A stretch of 40,590 nucleotides of DNA, from positions 1 to 40,590 of the forward strand of contig CAVCFO010000015.1 in NCBI GenBank assembly GCA_963601575.1, written 5' to 3'. The notes beneath the pieces are model-generated. The model was not told the DNA's origin. It made no database searches and saw only the letters and a list, made by a program, of their open reading frames with translations. This document shows positions 22,751 to 32,891 of the stretch, in pieces (within the stretch, counting starts at the first letter, position 1; every line of letters starts with the position of its first letter). The translations under genes and the position numbers were made by a program. The DNA is from CAG-238 sp963601575 (GTDB taxonomy: Bacteria > Bacillota > Clostridia > Peptostreptococcales > Anaerovoracaceae).

Positions 22751-23583
22751 AGATGTCAGAATTAAAATTAAACGGCAGGACAAGGCTTTTGATTCTCACC
22801 GCTATAATTTCTCTCGTGCTTATTTCCGTCTATGCCTGCGGGCTTTTGATCCCGGAAGAAGCTGTCGCGGGAGATTATATGAGTGCAAGCCTTCCGCCAT
22901 CGGCTGCGCATATTTTCGGCACGGACGCTCTGGGGCGGGATCTGTTTCTGCGGACTCTGAAAGGGCTTTCCGTGAGCATAAGCGTCGGTATAGTTGCTTC
23001 TCTCATAAGTGCCGTTATTGCGGTTTTTGTGGGAATTGCGGCGGCCTCGGGCGCAAGACGGGTGGATGCTGCGGCAAGCTGGTGCATAGACCTTGTGATG
23101 AGCGTTCCTCATACGATTTTGATTATACTGATTTCGTTTGTGCTGGGTCGGGGTCTTATGGGTCTTCTTGTTGGTATCGCCGCAACCCATTGGTGCAGCC
23201 TCGCGCGGCTGATTCGGGGAGAGGTCTTGCAGCTTCGGGGCGAGCAATATATCGCTGTCTCCCGTAAGCTTGGAAAATCCCCGGTCTGGATCGTGCGAAA
23301 TCATCTTTTGCCGCATCTTCTGCCTCAGTTCATCGTGGGACTTGTGCTGCTCTTTCCCCATGCGATCTTGCACGAGGCATCCGTCTCGTTTTTAGGTTTC
23401 GGGCTGCCGCCGGAAGAGCCGGCGATAGGAATTATTTTGTCGGAGAGTATGCGTTATCTTTCGGCGGGGATGTGGTGGAGCGCGGCTTTTCCGGGGCTTA
23501 CGCTGGTGTTGATCGTGCTGCTTGTTGACAAATTGGGAGAGCAGCTTCGGCTGATTCTCGATCCATATAGCGCGCAGGAATAA
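22747..23583 (+). CDS. Nickel-type ABC transporter permease (NikC-like)
   Basis: The DppC/OppC-family partner permease, 278 residues. It has a first helix near the N-terminus, then the family signature FGTDALGRDLFLRTLKG (about 57-73). Several helices follow, then the EAA-loop SRKLGKSPVWIVRNHLLPHLLPQF and the C-terminal SFLGFGLPPEEPAIGIIL. The ATG at 22747 overlaps the upstream stop (ATGA). A longer in-frame extension into the previous gene is not needed. It would form the channel with the preceding permease. Confidence 0.9.
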   Translation: MKMSELKLNGRTRLLILTAIISLVLISVYACGLLIPEEAVAGDYMSASLPPSAAHIFGTDALGRDLFLRTLKGLSVSISVGIVASLISAVIAVFVGIAAASGARRVDAAASWCIDLVMSVPHTILIILISFVLGRGLMGLLVGIAATHWCSLARLIRGEVLQLRGEQYIAVSRKLGKSPVWIVRNHLLPHLLPQFIVGLVLLFPHAILHEASVSFLGFGLPPEEPAIGIILSESMRYLSAGMWWSAAFPGLTLVLIVLLVDKLGEQLRLILDPYSAQE

Positions 23584-23593
23584 GGAGGAGAAA

Positions 23594-24601
23594 ATGAAGC
23601 AAAAGAGCGAAACGTTGCTTGAGATACATGATATGTCTGTTTCCTTCCATATGTATGAGCATGGGATGCAGCATAGAGACTTAAAGGTGATTTCGAGCCT
23701 GCATCTTCGGGTATATCCCGGTGAAATCGTTGCAATTGCCGGCTCTTCCGGCTCCGGAAAAAGCCTGCTGGCATCTGCTATCCTCGGCATTCTTCCTGAG
23801 AATGCGACGGTAGAGGGGCATCTTCATTACAAGGGCGAGGAACTGACTAGGGGGCGGCAGAAGGAGCTGCGGGGAAGTGAGATCGCCTTGGTTCCGCAGT
23901 CTATAGCATATCTTGACCCTTTGATGAAGGTCGGCGCGCAGGTAGCGGGGCATCGCAGCCTGAATCACAAAGAACCTGCTATCCGGTGCTGCAGCTTGCG
24001 GGGCGGAAAGCCTGCCGGCGAAAAAATCAAGCCGGCTCCTCCCGAAAAAACGAAAGGGCTCTTTGAACGGCTCGGTCTACCCGAGAATACGGCAAAGCTT
24101 TATCCTTTTCAGCTTTCCGGGGGAATGGCAAGGCGGGTGCTGGTGTCCACGGCGCTGATTGCGGATGCGGAGCTTATTATCGCAGACGAGCCTACGCCCG
24201 GGATGAGTCTCGATCAGGCAATGGAGGCGCTGAAGATGTTTCGGGAAATGGCAGATGAGGGAAAGGCCGTCATATTGATTACGCACGATATAGACCTTGC
24301 TTTTCAGTTCGCGGATCGCGTGGCCGTTTTTTATGCGGGCAGCACGGTTGAGATAGCTCCTGCTTCTGACTTTAGAGAAGGCCCTGAGAAGCTGCGGCAT
24401 CCTTATTCCAAGGCTCTTTGGAGAGCTTTGCCGCAAAATGACTTTGCGCCGATTCCGGGGGCTCAGCCCTATGCGGGGGATCTTCCTGGCGGGTGCCTGT
24501 TTGCGCCGCGATGTGTGCTTGCAAGCAGCAAGTGCAAAAGAGAAATTCCGCCTGTTTGCGAGGTTCGTGGCGGAGAAGTGAGGTGCTATTATGCCACTTG
24601 A
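23594..24601 (+). CDS. Nickel-type ABC transporter ATP-binding protein (NikD-like)
   Basis: A 335-residue ATPase of the DppD/NikD type. Walker A is GSSGSGKS (about 51-58), the Q-loop lies near ALVPQSIAYLDPL, the signature is LSGGMARRV, Walker B is ELIIADEPTPGMS, and the H-loop is LITHDID. The C-terminal extension carries the oligopeptide/nickel-type segment GGCLFAPRCVLASSKCKREIPPV, with cysteines that in relatives bind an Fe-S cluster. The start follows AAGGAGG (23582-23588). Its last 11 bases overlap the next gene. Confidence 0.92.
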   Translation: MKQKSETLLEIHDMSVSFHMYEHGMQHRDLKVISSLHLRVYPGEIVAIAGSSGSGKSLLASAILGILPENATVEGHLHYKGEELTRGRQKELRGSEIALVPQSIAYLDPLMKVGAQVAGHRSLNHKEPAIRCCSLRGGKPAGEKIKPAPPEKTKGLFERLGLPENTAKLYPFQLSGGMARRVLVSTALIADAELIIADEPTPGMSLDQAMEALKMFREMADEGKAVILITHDIDLAFQFADRVAVFYAGSTVEIAPASDFREGPEKLRHPYSKALWRALPQNDFAPIPGAQPYAGDLPGGCLFAPRCVLASSKCKREIPPVCEVRGGEVRCYYAT

Positions 24602-25193
24602 GGCAAAAAATATTTATTTTAGATATGACAGGAAAAGCCCTTGGGTCTTGGAAAACAGGAGCCTAAATATAGAAAAGGGGGAGGCTCTTGCGATCTTTGC
24701 TCCCAGCGGATACGGAAAAACCACTCTTGCCATGCTGCTTGCCGGATATCTAAAGCCTGATGCCGGGGAGGTTCTTTTGGATGGGAAACCGCTGCCGGGG
24801 AATGGAGTCTGCCCAGTGCAGCTCATCTATCAGCATCCGGAAAAAGCCATAAATCCCCGCTGGAGACTTGGCCGGGTGCTTGAGGAAAGCGGCAATATCG
24901 ACGATGAGATTTTAGATGCATTCGGCATCGAAAAGGCTTGGCTTTCACGCTTTCCACGCGAGCTTTCCGGCGGAGAACTTCAGAGGTTCTGCGTGGCAAG
25001 GGCGCTTATGGCGGATCCCGAATATCTGATTTGCGACGAGATCAGCACGATGCTTGATGTGATAACTCAGGCGCAGCTTTGGAATTTGCTCCTTGATGAG
25101 GCGAAAAAGCGGAATATGGCGCTGATCGCTGTTACCCACAATAGGCAGCTTGCGGCAAGGATCGCGGAAAAAGAAATCGACCTTTCGCTGTGA
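24591..25193 (+). CDS. Nickel-type ABC transporter ATP-binding protein (NikE-like)
   Basis: The second, compact ATPase (200 residues). Walker A is APSGYGKTT (about 36-44), the signature is LSGGELQRFCVARAL, Walker B is PEYLICDEISTMLD, and the H-loop is IAVTHNRQ. It lacks the C-terminal Cys-rich extension of its partner and is short even for NikE. The ATG at 24591 lies inside the end of the upstream gene, indicating coupled translation. It is the last gene of the lar-nik run. T-rich sequence (about 25207-25220) follows, but without a convincing stem. Confidence 0.9.
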   Translation: MPLEAKNIYFRYDRKSPWVLENRSLNIEKGEALAIFAPSGYGKTTLAMLLAGYLKPDAGEVLLDGKPLPGNGVCPVQLIYQHPEKAINPRWRLGRVLEESGNIDDEILDAFGIEKAWLSRFPRELSGGELQRFCVARALMADPEYLICDEISTMLDVITQAQLWNLLLDEAKKRNMALIAVTHNRQLAARIAEKEIDLSL

Positions 25194-25227
25194 GGCGACC
25201 GGCCGATTTTTTTATTTTATGATCGTG

Positions 25228-25303
25228 TTAATCCAGCAGCGTTCCGGCTTCGTATGAGCATTTCAAATAGTCCGGACTGCTGTAGTATACGCTTGAATTG
25301 TAG
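25228..25303 (-). CDS. C-terminal 25 codons of an unidentified protein, cut by the assembly gap
   Basis: Reading the reverse strand out of the gap, one frame (YNSSVYYSSPDYLKC...) stays open for about 24 residues and ends at TAA 25230-25228. It is offset from the addB frame for a 10-nt gap and would join only if the true gap were 8 or 11 (modulo 3). It is either the true addB C-terminus or the tail of another gene lost in the gap. Too short to identify. Confidence 0.35.
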
Positions 25304-25313
25304 NNNNNNNNNN
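25304..25313. other. Assembly gap (10 N)
   Basis: Ten N inside or just after the addB 3' end. Real length unknown. Confidence 0.98.
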
Positions 25314-28300
25314 GTATTTGCAGCCTTCGAATATGGTGTCGAAGCGGCAGATGCCTTTGTACTGGCAGAAGGCGCAGGCTGAGGTGTTCTTCGTCTTCAT
25401 GGGATGGGCCTGCAAGCCGCCGTCTGCAAGGGAGTTACAGATTTCTCTGACCTTTTCTCCTACCTCCCCGCGAAGCTCGTCAAATTCTTCTTCTGTGAGC
25501 AAGTTGCCTTCTCCTGTTCCGCTTATGAGGCCTTCTTTGTTTATTCTTATGGGCGCCACGCAGGATATGCCCGAAAATTCGCCGGCGACGCTTCTTATCA
25601 CATCAGGGCTATCCACGATTACGCCGTTTAGCCTAAAGCTCTTTTGGATCTTCTCTGCGATCTCCTCTTCGGCCTGCGCTGTGCCCGTCGTATCAATCAT
25701 CGGCTCGCTTATCTTGAAATAAAATACTCCGGCAGGCTTTCTCTTATGTTCTAAAGCTGCCTCAAGATAAAGCATGAGCTGGAGCCTGTAGCCAGCCCTC
25801 GCTTCAGTTATGCTGAAGCTTTCGTCTCCCGTCTTGTAATCGATGATTTTTACCCTGCCGGCGGGCAGATAGTCTATGCGGTCGATTTTTCCTTCGATAT
25901 ATACCTGCCTGCCTCCCGAAAGTTCCACGATAATGGGGCTTATCTGCCTGCCGCGCCCGAAGGAGGCTTCGAAGGCTGCGCCTTCGATTTCGCCTGCGCG
26001 TACCTGAGATATCATCGCCCAGCAGGCCTTGTCGCATATATCGGTGATCCTCCCTGTGCGGTACTTTTCTTCGTTTCCGGCCGAAAGGAGCCCCTCGCGA
26101 TATGCGCATGAGTTGCTTGCGATTATCTTCTCGACAAATTCCTTGCACTCCTTGCGGCTTATGGTCATCCACGGAGATGCGGGGTCTGTTATGGCAAGGC
26201 CTGATGCGGTCAGGTGGCGGGCAATTTCCATCAGACATTCGTGATAGATGTCTCCGATTTCCCGCGGCGCGATCTCAAAGATTCGCCTTTCCTCCGGTCT
26301 GAGTCCGTATTGCACGAAATGAGCAAACGGGCAGCGGGAAAATCGCTCCAGGCGCGAAGGGCTGAGGGAGAGGGCGGCGGGCGGGGGCGCGGAATATGAT
26401 TGATTTGGGGCGCTCGGGGCGCCTTCAGTGCCGGAGAAGCTAGATGCGCTTTCGGTTGGAGAGAGCGGCGCACTTCCAGTTTTTGGTAGTCCTGGCATTG
26501 GCGCACTTGAGGAGCTTGGGGCGCTTCCGGTTGTCAGTGTGCTTTCTGGGTCTGTGGCGCTTCCAGTTGTGGTTGCGGGATTTGGTGCGCTCCCGGGTGT
26601 GTTTTGAGGGGCCAATTCGCTTCCAGTTCTTGGCATTTCTGGCATGTAGAGCGCCAATGCCAGCTCCCGCCCCAAATCCTCCTGTTTGTTGGTAAAGGAA
26701 AGCCCCTTGCGGATCGGCACGAGTGCCTCCGGGTTGTTCTTCTTGTACCAGTCGAGTGTAGCCTGCCAGTGAGGCGCGAGGGGCTTTCCCTCGCAGGCCG
26801 TCTGCAGGGCCTCCGTCAGGTGCCTAAGCCCTGCAGGGCCCGCGACCGCAAGCTCGGCGTCAGACTCGCGGTTCAGGGCGTCGCGGGCCACCGGCGTGTT
26901 GCCAAACTGGCGCGCCAGTTTGGCAAACACGCCGGACGGCCTGCTAGGGCCGCCATCTGCGTCCGACATGCTGTAACTTATCCAGAGCCGCTCGCTGGGC
27001 CTTGATAAGTTCCGATATATACCCATCCGCTCTTCAAGGACCCTCACATCGTCAACCTTGCAAATTTCGATGCCCTTGTCCTTGAAGAGCTTCCTTTCGT
27101 CGCTTGCAAAGAGTCCCGGGGCCTGCTTTTCGCTCGGCAAGATACCTTCGTTTGCGCCTACAACCACCAGCGCCCGCATCCTGCCTGTTCTACTCCTCTG
27201 CATGGTTCCCATCATCAGGCCGTCCTGCGTCGGCGGCAATATCCCGATCTTGACCTGAGAAATCCCGACCTCAAACAGGCTCCGAAACGCCGCCGCCCGG
27301 AATTTTTGCCCGCCCATGATCTCTGCCATCTGGTCAAAAATTCCGATGACCTTGCCCCAAATCTGCGCGGTTTCCTCCGCAAGGTCAGGACGGCCCTGTC
27401 CCGTCTGCAACTCTATGAGTTCCTCAATTTTCTCCGGCAGCTTCACCTTTTCGTACAAAAAACCATAAAACCCGTCTATAAACTCGCCGCAGGTTTCTGC
27501 CTTGAAAATTGCCTCAAGTTCCGGCATGAACGCCAGCACCTTTTCCCGAACCAGATTCATGCCTTCCATGGCTTCTGCGCCATACTCGCTCTCACCCCGC
27601 AAGAAAGGCTTCTTCCACATGTTTCCGCGGATTTTGTATTTTATAGCATAGTTTTCAAGCTCCGTGATTTCGTCGTTTGTCACATCGCCAAATCCAGATT
27701 TGAGCATTTTCATAACGATGTTCGTCCTGCATTTTTCAACGATTACGTCCATCAGCGCCATGATATATTGCACTATGCTGCTTTCCATTATGTCCTTGCT
27801 AGTATCAGAAATAAGGTCTATGCCGTACTCCTTGAAAACACGCTTCAAAATAGCCCCGCGTGTCTCCTGATCGTTACAAATCACCTTGATATCGCTATAC
27901 CGGTAGCCAAAATCCCGCACCAGGCTCAGCACATAGCAAGCCGCGCTTTCGGCTTCATTGTATAAATTCGCCGCCGCAACCAGCGTCAGGGAATCCGCGT
28001 CGCCGCCATCGTACTTCCTTGCAGGCAGAGCATAAAGTTCCCGTTCGATGAACCTGATTTTCTCTGCCCGTTCTGCCCGGTATTCTTTCGGAATCGCCTG
28101 TTTTTTTACTGCCACGCCTCGCTTTTCTGCCAGCTTTTCAAAATTTCGTATCACGACTCCCGCAAGGGCAAACAGCTCCGCGTCCCCTGTCTTACCTTGC
28201 GCCCCACGGCTTCCCTGCGCCCCCTGTCCGCTCTGCGCATCGCAATTTTCATCGTAGGTAATTACCAGGTTGACCTCCGCCGCATATTCAAGCATCTCTC

Positions 28301-28919
28301 CGATGACGGACATCGCCTTCGGTGCAAAGCTGTCAAAGCCGTAAATCCAGATGTGATTTCCTGCAATCAGCTTCGACCGGCTGATTTTCCCGATAAACAG
28401 ATCGATATAATCCTCGGAATCCGTATATTTTCCGCGAATTGCTTCCTCGTACTCGCTGTAAAGCAAATACAAATCCTCCAGCTTTCTTTGGGTATACGAA
28501 CCCTCCGGAGCACTCCCCGCAATCTCCGCAAGTTCCGCCGCCCCGCAGTTAAACTGCTTCATTTCAGAGATGAAGTTGTTCACAAGCTCGATGAAAGAGT
28601 TCTTCTCCTCCAGCCCCTTGAACACTTGAAGCCTGTCCCGTTCCCTTGCTGCCACAGAGGACAAAATCATATGCCTGCCATACTTATCTATGAAAGTCCG
28701 CTTGCTGCCCCCCAGCTCCTCAAGCAGGCGGTAGCCGAGCCTCGACATGGAGATTACCTCCACGTCCATAAGCGCCTTCGCTCCGGAATGGGCAAACAGC
28801 TCCCGCTCCGCCTCCAATGTAAATTGGTCGGGAACCACAAGCAGCGCCCGACCTCCGATACTATCATATATGAATTTTTCTTTGTCGAGGTTCTCCCGGC
28901 CATAAAAAATGTTTAACAT
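25314..28919 (-). CDS. addB: ATP-dependent helicase/nuclease subunit B (AddB), 3' end in gap
   Basis: AddB pairs with AddA in the RecBCD-like end-resection enzyme of Firmicutes. The N-terminus (VVPDQFTLEAERELF, VISMSRLGYRLLEE, SEDYIDLF) is typical. The nuclease domain has VKIIDYKTGDE. Fe-S ligands are present: an upstream Cys in FSRCPFAHF and CAFCQYKGIC just before the gap. Odd points: the extreme N-terminus, FYGRENLDKEKF, lacks the GxxGxGKS Walker A of Bacillus AddB. Residues about 756-850 are a Ser/Gly/Pro/Thr-rich repeat tract (TGSAP-like) between helicase-like and nuclease parts. It overlaps the HAD gene by seven bases. addA is not seen; it may lie beyond the gap. Confidence 0.93.
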
Positions 28920-29563
28920 ATCTCCTTCAGCACCGTCATCAAATCCATCGGCTTTTCAATCTCAAAATCGGCTCTGGCGTCGGTAGCCTGCGATGCACAG
29001 CCCGATGTGATTCTCCAGCCCACCAGCACGGATTTTACCCCGGCATTGTTTGCGCATTTCATGTCGAAAGGGCTGTCTCCGATCATAATCGCCTCGTCCC
29101 GCGTAATTCCAAGCTTTTCAAGGCAGCAGAGAATCGGCTCCGGATTCGGCTTGTGAATCGTCGTATCCTCGCAGGAAACCATGTCCTCAAAATACCCGTC
29201 GATCCCCAACATATTCATGTATCGGTTTGCGGATTCCCTCGTTCTGGAAGTTACAATCGCGATTCGAAAGCCCGCCTTTTTCAAGGCCTCCAAAAGCTCC
29301 GGAATGCCGTCGAATACCTTGACAAGCTGGTCGGTATTTTCTATCTGAAACCGTCGATACACCTCCGCCGATTCCTCCGGCTCCACTCCCGGAAACTCCC
29401 TCGCCATGGTAATCAAAAGAGGCTCCCCAAAGCAGGAAGTTATATGCTCAAGGCTCGCTTCCCTTCCGGTATAATGCACATATGTATGCTGCCACGAGGC
29501 GATAATCGCGTCGTTGGTGTTTACCAAAGTTCCGTCAAAATCAAAAAGTACAGTATTTATCAT
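28913..29563 (-). CDS. HAD-superfamily hydrolase (PpaX/phosphoglycolate phosphatase-like)
   Basis: A 216-residue HAD phosphatase with motif I DFDGTLVNT (residues 8-16), a helical cap, motif II in IVTSRTRE, a Lys in IHKPNPEP (motif III) and motif IV MIGDSPFDMKCA. This arrangement fits the PpaX pyrophosphatase / Gph phosphoglycolate phosphatase branch. The substrate cannot be fixed from sequence. Its ATG overlaps the tex stop (ATGA) and its stop overlaps the addB start by seven bases, so it lies in a tightly coupled prfB-tex-HAD-addB transcript. Confidence 0.88.
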   Translation of the reverse strand: MINTVLFDFDGTLVNTNDAIIASWQHTYVHYTGREASLEHITSCFGEPLLITMAREFPGVEPEESAEVYRRFQIENTDQLVKVFDGIPELLEALKKAGFRIAIVTSRTRESANRYMNMLGIDGYFEDMVSCEDTTIHKPNPEPILCCLEKLGITRDEAIMIGDSPFDMKCANNAGVKSVLVGWRITSGCASQATDARADFEIEKPMDLMTVLKEIC

Positions 29564-31740
29564 TTCATTCCTTTCATCGTCAGCCCGACACGCTTCTTGT
29601 CGTAGTCAATGGAAATAATCTTAACTTTCACCGTGTCTCCCACGGAAACCACGTCCATCGGGTGTTTTACATACTTATCGCTTAATTGCGATATATGCAC
29701 AAGACCGTCGTTTTTTACGCCGATATCCACAAAAGCGCCAAAATCCACCACATTTCGCACGGTTCCTGTCATCTCCATGTCGATTTTCAAATCCTCAAAC
29801 TGCTTCACATCGTTTCTGAAAACCACAGGCGGCGCGTCCTCACGAGGATCCCTTGCGGGCTTTTTCATTTCCTCGATGATGTCGGCAAGGGTCATTTCGC
29901 CGATCCCAAGATCCTCTGCCATGGCGCTCATGCTCTTTGCAAGCGACTGTGCCGGATAAGCTTTCTTTATCTTCTTTTCCATGTCCTTGTCGCCGCCTGC
30001 TCTGATGGTTTCAGGTTCTACACCGAGTTTTTCCATCATTGCATTTGCCACATCGTATGATTCCGGATGCACGGAGGTTGCGTCCAGCGGGTTTTCACCG
30101 TCTGCGATTCGCATAAAGCCCGCGCACTGGTTAAAGGCTTTTTCGCCAAGCTTCGGGACCTTCATGAGCTGCTTTCTTGCCGTAAACTTGCCGTTTTCTT
30201 CTCTGTATTTTACGATATTCTTCGCAATTCCCATGTTTACCCCTGCGATATAAGAAAGCAGGGATGGCGATGCGGTATTAAGATCAACGCCCACTCTGTT
30301 TACGCAGTCCTCCACCACGTTGGTAAGGGCGCCTTCCAGAAGTTTTTGGTTTATATCGTGTTGATACTGCCCCACGCCGATGCTCTTCGGATCGATTTTT
30401 ACAAGCTCCGCCAGCGGGTCTTGGAGTCTCCGTCCTAGTGACATAGCGCCTCTGGTGGTCACGTCAAGGTCCGGATATTCCTCAGTTGCAAGCTTCGAAG
30501 CAGAGTATACCGACGCTCCCGCCTCATTTACAATGGTATACTGGATGTCATATTCGTTTTTTCTCAGGAAATTCGCAACCACTTCCTCGGTTTCCCTTGA
30601 GGCCGTTCCGTTTCCGATTACGATGATATCGGTATGGAATTTCTCGATAATTTTTTTCAGCACAGCCTCGGTCCCCGCCACATCGTTTTTCGGCTGGGTA
30701 GGATAGATGGTCGTATAGGCTTTCAGCTTTCCTGTTTCGTCAAGCACAGCCACCTTGCAGCCGGTTCTGTAGCCTGGGTCGATTGCAATAACTTTCTTGC
30801 CGCGAACCGGCGGGGTCATCAGTAGATTTTCGGTATTCTTCGCAAAAATCTTCACCGCCTCGGCTTCCGCCCTCTCCGTCAAAAGATTTCTCATCTCACG
30901 CTCGATGGATGGCGCCATGAGCCTCTTGTATGCGTCTGCAATCGTGTCCGTCAGCAGCTCGTAGAAAATCGACCTTTCGTTCTTCAGAACGGATTTTCCG
31001 ATTACATCGTGCATAAGCGCAGGATCCACGGAAATCTTTACTTTCAGCTTCTTTTCCTTTTCGCCCCGGTTGATTGCAAGCACCCTGTGGTTCGGGATTT
31101 TCGCCAGCGCCTCCGCGTGGTCGTAGTACATCTCGTAAACCGTCTTTTCCTCCGGGTCCGTCGCCTCAGTCAAAACCGTCGCCGAAGCAAAGGTCTTTTC
31201 TCTGACATCCTTGGTAATTTCCGGATCGTCGGCTATCATTTCGGCGATAATGTCGCAGGCTCCCGCCAGCGCCTCCGCCGCAGTGTTTACTTCCTTTTCC
31301 GGGTTTATGAAAGGCTCCGCCGCTTCCTCCGGCGTTCCATCGGTCTTAAGCTGGGCAAAGACAATCATGGCAAGAGGCTCAAGTCCCCTTTCCTTTGCCT
31401 TTGATGCCCGGGTTGCCTTTTTCTGCTTGAAAGGCTTGTAAAGGTCTTCAACCCTCTGCAAAACCTCGGCTTTTTCGATTTCCGCGCGTAGCTCCTCCGT
31501 GAGCTTTCCCTGTTCCTCGATGAGGCGGATAACCTCCTCTTTTCTTTCTTCGAGATTTCTCAGGTATTTCAGCCTTTCGTCGAGATCGCGAAGCACGACG
31601 TCGCTGAGGCCGCCCGTAACTTCCTTTCTGTATCTGGCGATAAACGGGATTGTGTTTCCTTCGTCGATGAGTTCTACGGTGTGCTCTACCTGAGCCGTCT
31701 TGATTCTAAATTCTGCCGCTAACTTTGCAATTATGTCCAT
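29560..31740 (-). CDS. tex: Tex family RNA-binding transcription accessory protein
   Basis: A 726-residue Tex protein. The N-terminal helical region includes FIARYRKEVTGGLSD. The YqgF/RNase-H-like domain starts GKKVIAIDPGYRTGCKVAVLD (about 320-345). Helix-hairpin-helix motifs lie around LLSYIAGVNMGIAKNIVKYREENGKF. The C-terminal S1 RNA-binding domain has GTVRNVVDFGAFVDIGV and HISQLSD. Tex binds nucleic acid and RNA polymerase and affects transcription and stress tolerance. The start codon at 31740 lies immediately after the prfB stop (31741). Length and domains are standard. Confidence 0.95.
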   Translation of the reverse strand: MDIIAKLAAEFRIKTAQVEHTVELIDEGNTIPFIARYRKEVTGGLSDVVLRDLDERLKYLRNLEERKEEVIRLIEEQGKLTEELRAEIEKAEVLQRVEDLYKPFKQKKATRASKAKERGLEPLAMIVFAQLKTDGTPEEAAEPFINPEKEVNTAAEALAGACDIIAEMIADDPEITKDVREKTFASATVLTEATDPEEKTVYEMYYDHAEALAKIPNHRVLAINRGEKEKKLKVKISVDPALMHDVIGKSVLKNERSIFYELLTDTIADAYKRLMAPSIEREMRNLLTERAEAEAVKIFAKNTENLLMTPPVRGKKVIAIDPGYRTGCKVAVLDETGKLKAYTTIYPTQPKNDVAGTEAVLKKIIEKFHTDIIVIGNGTASRETEEVVANFLRKNEYDIQYTIVNEAGASVYSASKLATEEYPDLDVTTRGAMSLGRRLQDPLAELVKIDPKSIGVGQYQHDINQKLLEGALTNVVEDCVNRVGVDLNTASPSLLSYIAGVNMGIAKNIVKYREENGKFTARKQLMKVPKLGEKAFNQCAGFMRIADGENPLDATSVHPESYDVANAMMEKLGVEPETIRAGGDKDMEKKIKKAYPAQSLAKSMSAMAEDLGIGEMTLADIIEEMKKPARDPREDAPPVVFRNDVKQFEDLKIDMEMTGTVRNVVDFGAFVDIGVKNDGLVHISQLSDKYVKHPMDVVSVGDTVKVKIISIDYDKKRVGLTMKGMK

Positions 31741-32869
31741 CTATTCTTCCTTCCATTTTAGCTTTTCGTTTATAAAATAATCTATGTCGCCGTCCATGAC
31801 CGCGTTCACATTTGCCGTTTCCGCCCCGGTCCTGTGGTCTTTTACCATGGTATAAGGCTGGAAAACATAGGAGCGAATCTGAGCGCCCCAGGTTCCCATT
31901 GAATAGTCGCCCTTTAGCTCCCGCAAATTTTCCTTGTGTTCCTGTTCCGCCAGTTCCGTCAGCTTTGCCGTAAGAATTTTCATCGCCATTTCCTTGTTCT
32001 GGTGCTGGCTGCGTTCGTTCTGACAGGTTACGACTATATTGGTCGGTAGGTGGGTGATTCGTATCGCCGAATCCGTCTTGTTGACATGCTGCCCTCCTGC
32101 GCCGCTGCTTCGATAGGTATCGATTCTAAGGTCCTCCGGATCGATTTCCACCGTAATTTCGTCGTCGATCTCCGGCGTGACCTCAAGCATGGCAAAAGAT
32201 GTCTGCCTTTTCCCCGCCGCATTAAACGGAGAAATCCTCACAAGCCTATGCACGCCCTTTTCATTTTTCAGGTAGCCATAAGCGTTTTCACCTTCGCAAA
32301 GCAAAGTCGCGCTCTTGATTCCGGCTTCCGTATCGTCCTGCAAATCAAGCATCTTCACGGAATAGCCTTTTTTATCGCACCATCTCGTATACATCCTAAG
32401 CAGCATCTGCGCCCAGTCCATGGCATCCACCCCGCCGGTTCCCGCATGAATGGACAAAATCGCCCCACAGTGGTCGTACTTGCCTGTCAGCAGCGTCTTT
32501 AGCCTGAGTTCTTCCAGCTCGCCGGAAGCAGCCTCAAAATCCGACCGTATGCTCTCCGCGGTTTGGCTCAAAGCCTCACCATCCGCGCAGGCCTCCTCCT
32601 CCATCTCGGTAATCTCAATCATTTCCTCGATATCATCGAAAGCCTTTTCCAATTTTTCGTAATTTTCCACGGTCTGCTCCATGGATTTCTTTTCTTTCAT
32701 CACTTTCTGGGCATACTCGAGCTTATCCCAAAAACCGGGCTGTTCAATCTCCCGGTTCGTTCTTTCCAGTTCTTCTCTCAGCCTTGCAAGGTCAAAGAGA
32801 GTCACCGACTTCAATCAGCGTTTCCCTGAGCCTTGGGATCGCCGTTTTGATACCGTCAAGTTGTATCAT
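31741..32869 (-). CDS. prfB: Peptide chain release factor 2, with programmed +1 frameshift
   Basis: RF2 terminates translation at UGA/UAA. Initiation is at ATG 32869, after AAGGAG. Twenty-five codons (MIQLDGIKTAIPRLRE...GDSL) lead to an in-frame TGA at 32794-32792 within CTTTGAC (32797-32791). A +1 slip at CTT-T continues as GAC in the downstream frame (DLARLREELERTNREIEQPGFWD). The result is about 375 residues, normal for RF2. The tripeptide specificity region and SSGAGGQHVNKTDSAIRITH, with catalytic GGQ, are intact. A clear stimulatory SD just before the shift site is not obvious. Annotating only the downstream frame from its internal ATG (32814) would truncate the gene. Confidence 0.95.
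32791..32797 (-). promoter_or_regulatory. RF2 autoregulatory frameshift site CTTTGAC
   Basis: The conserved RF2 slippery sequence: peptidyl-tRNA on CTT shifts to TTT when RF2 is scarce, because the UGA that follows is read by RF2 itself. Confidence 0.93.
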
Positions 32870-32891
32870 CGTCTCACTCCTTTTCTTAAAG

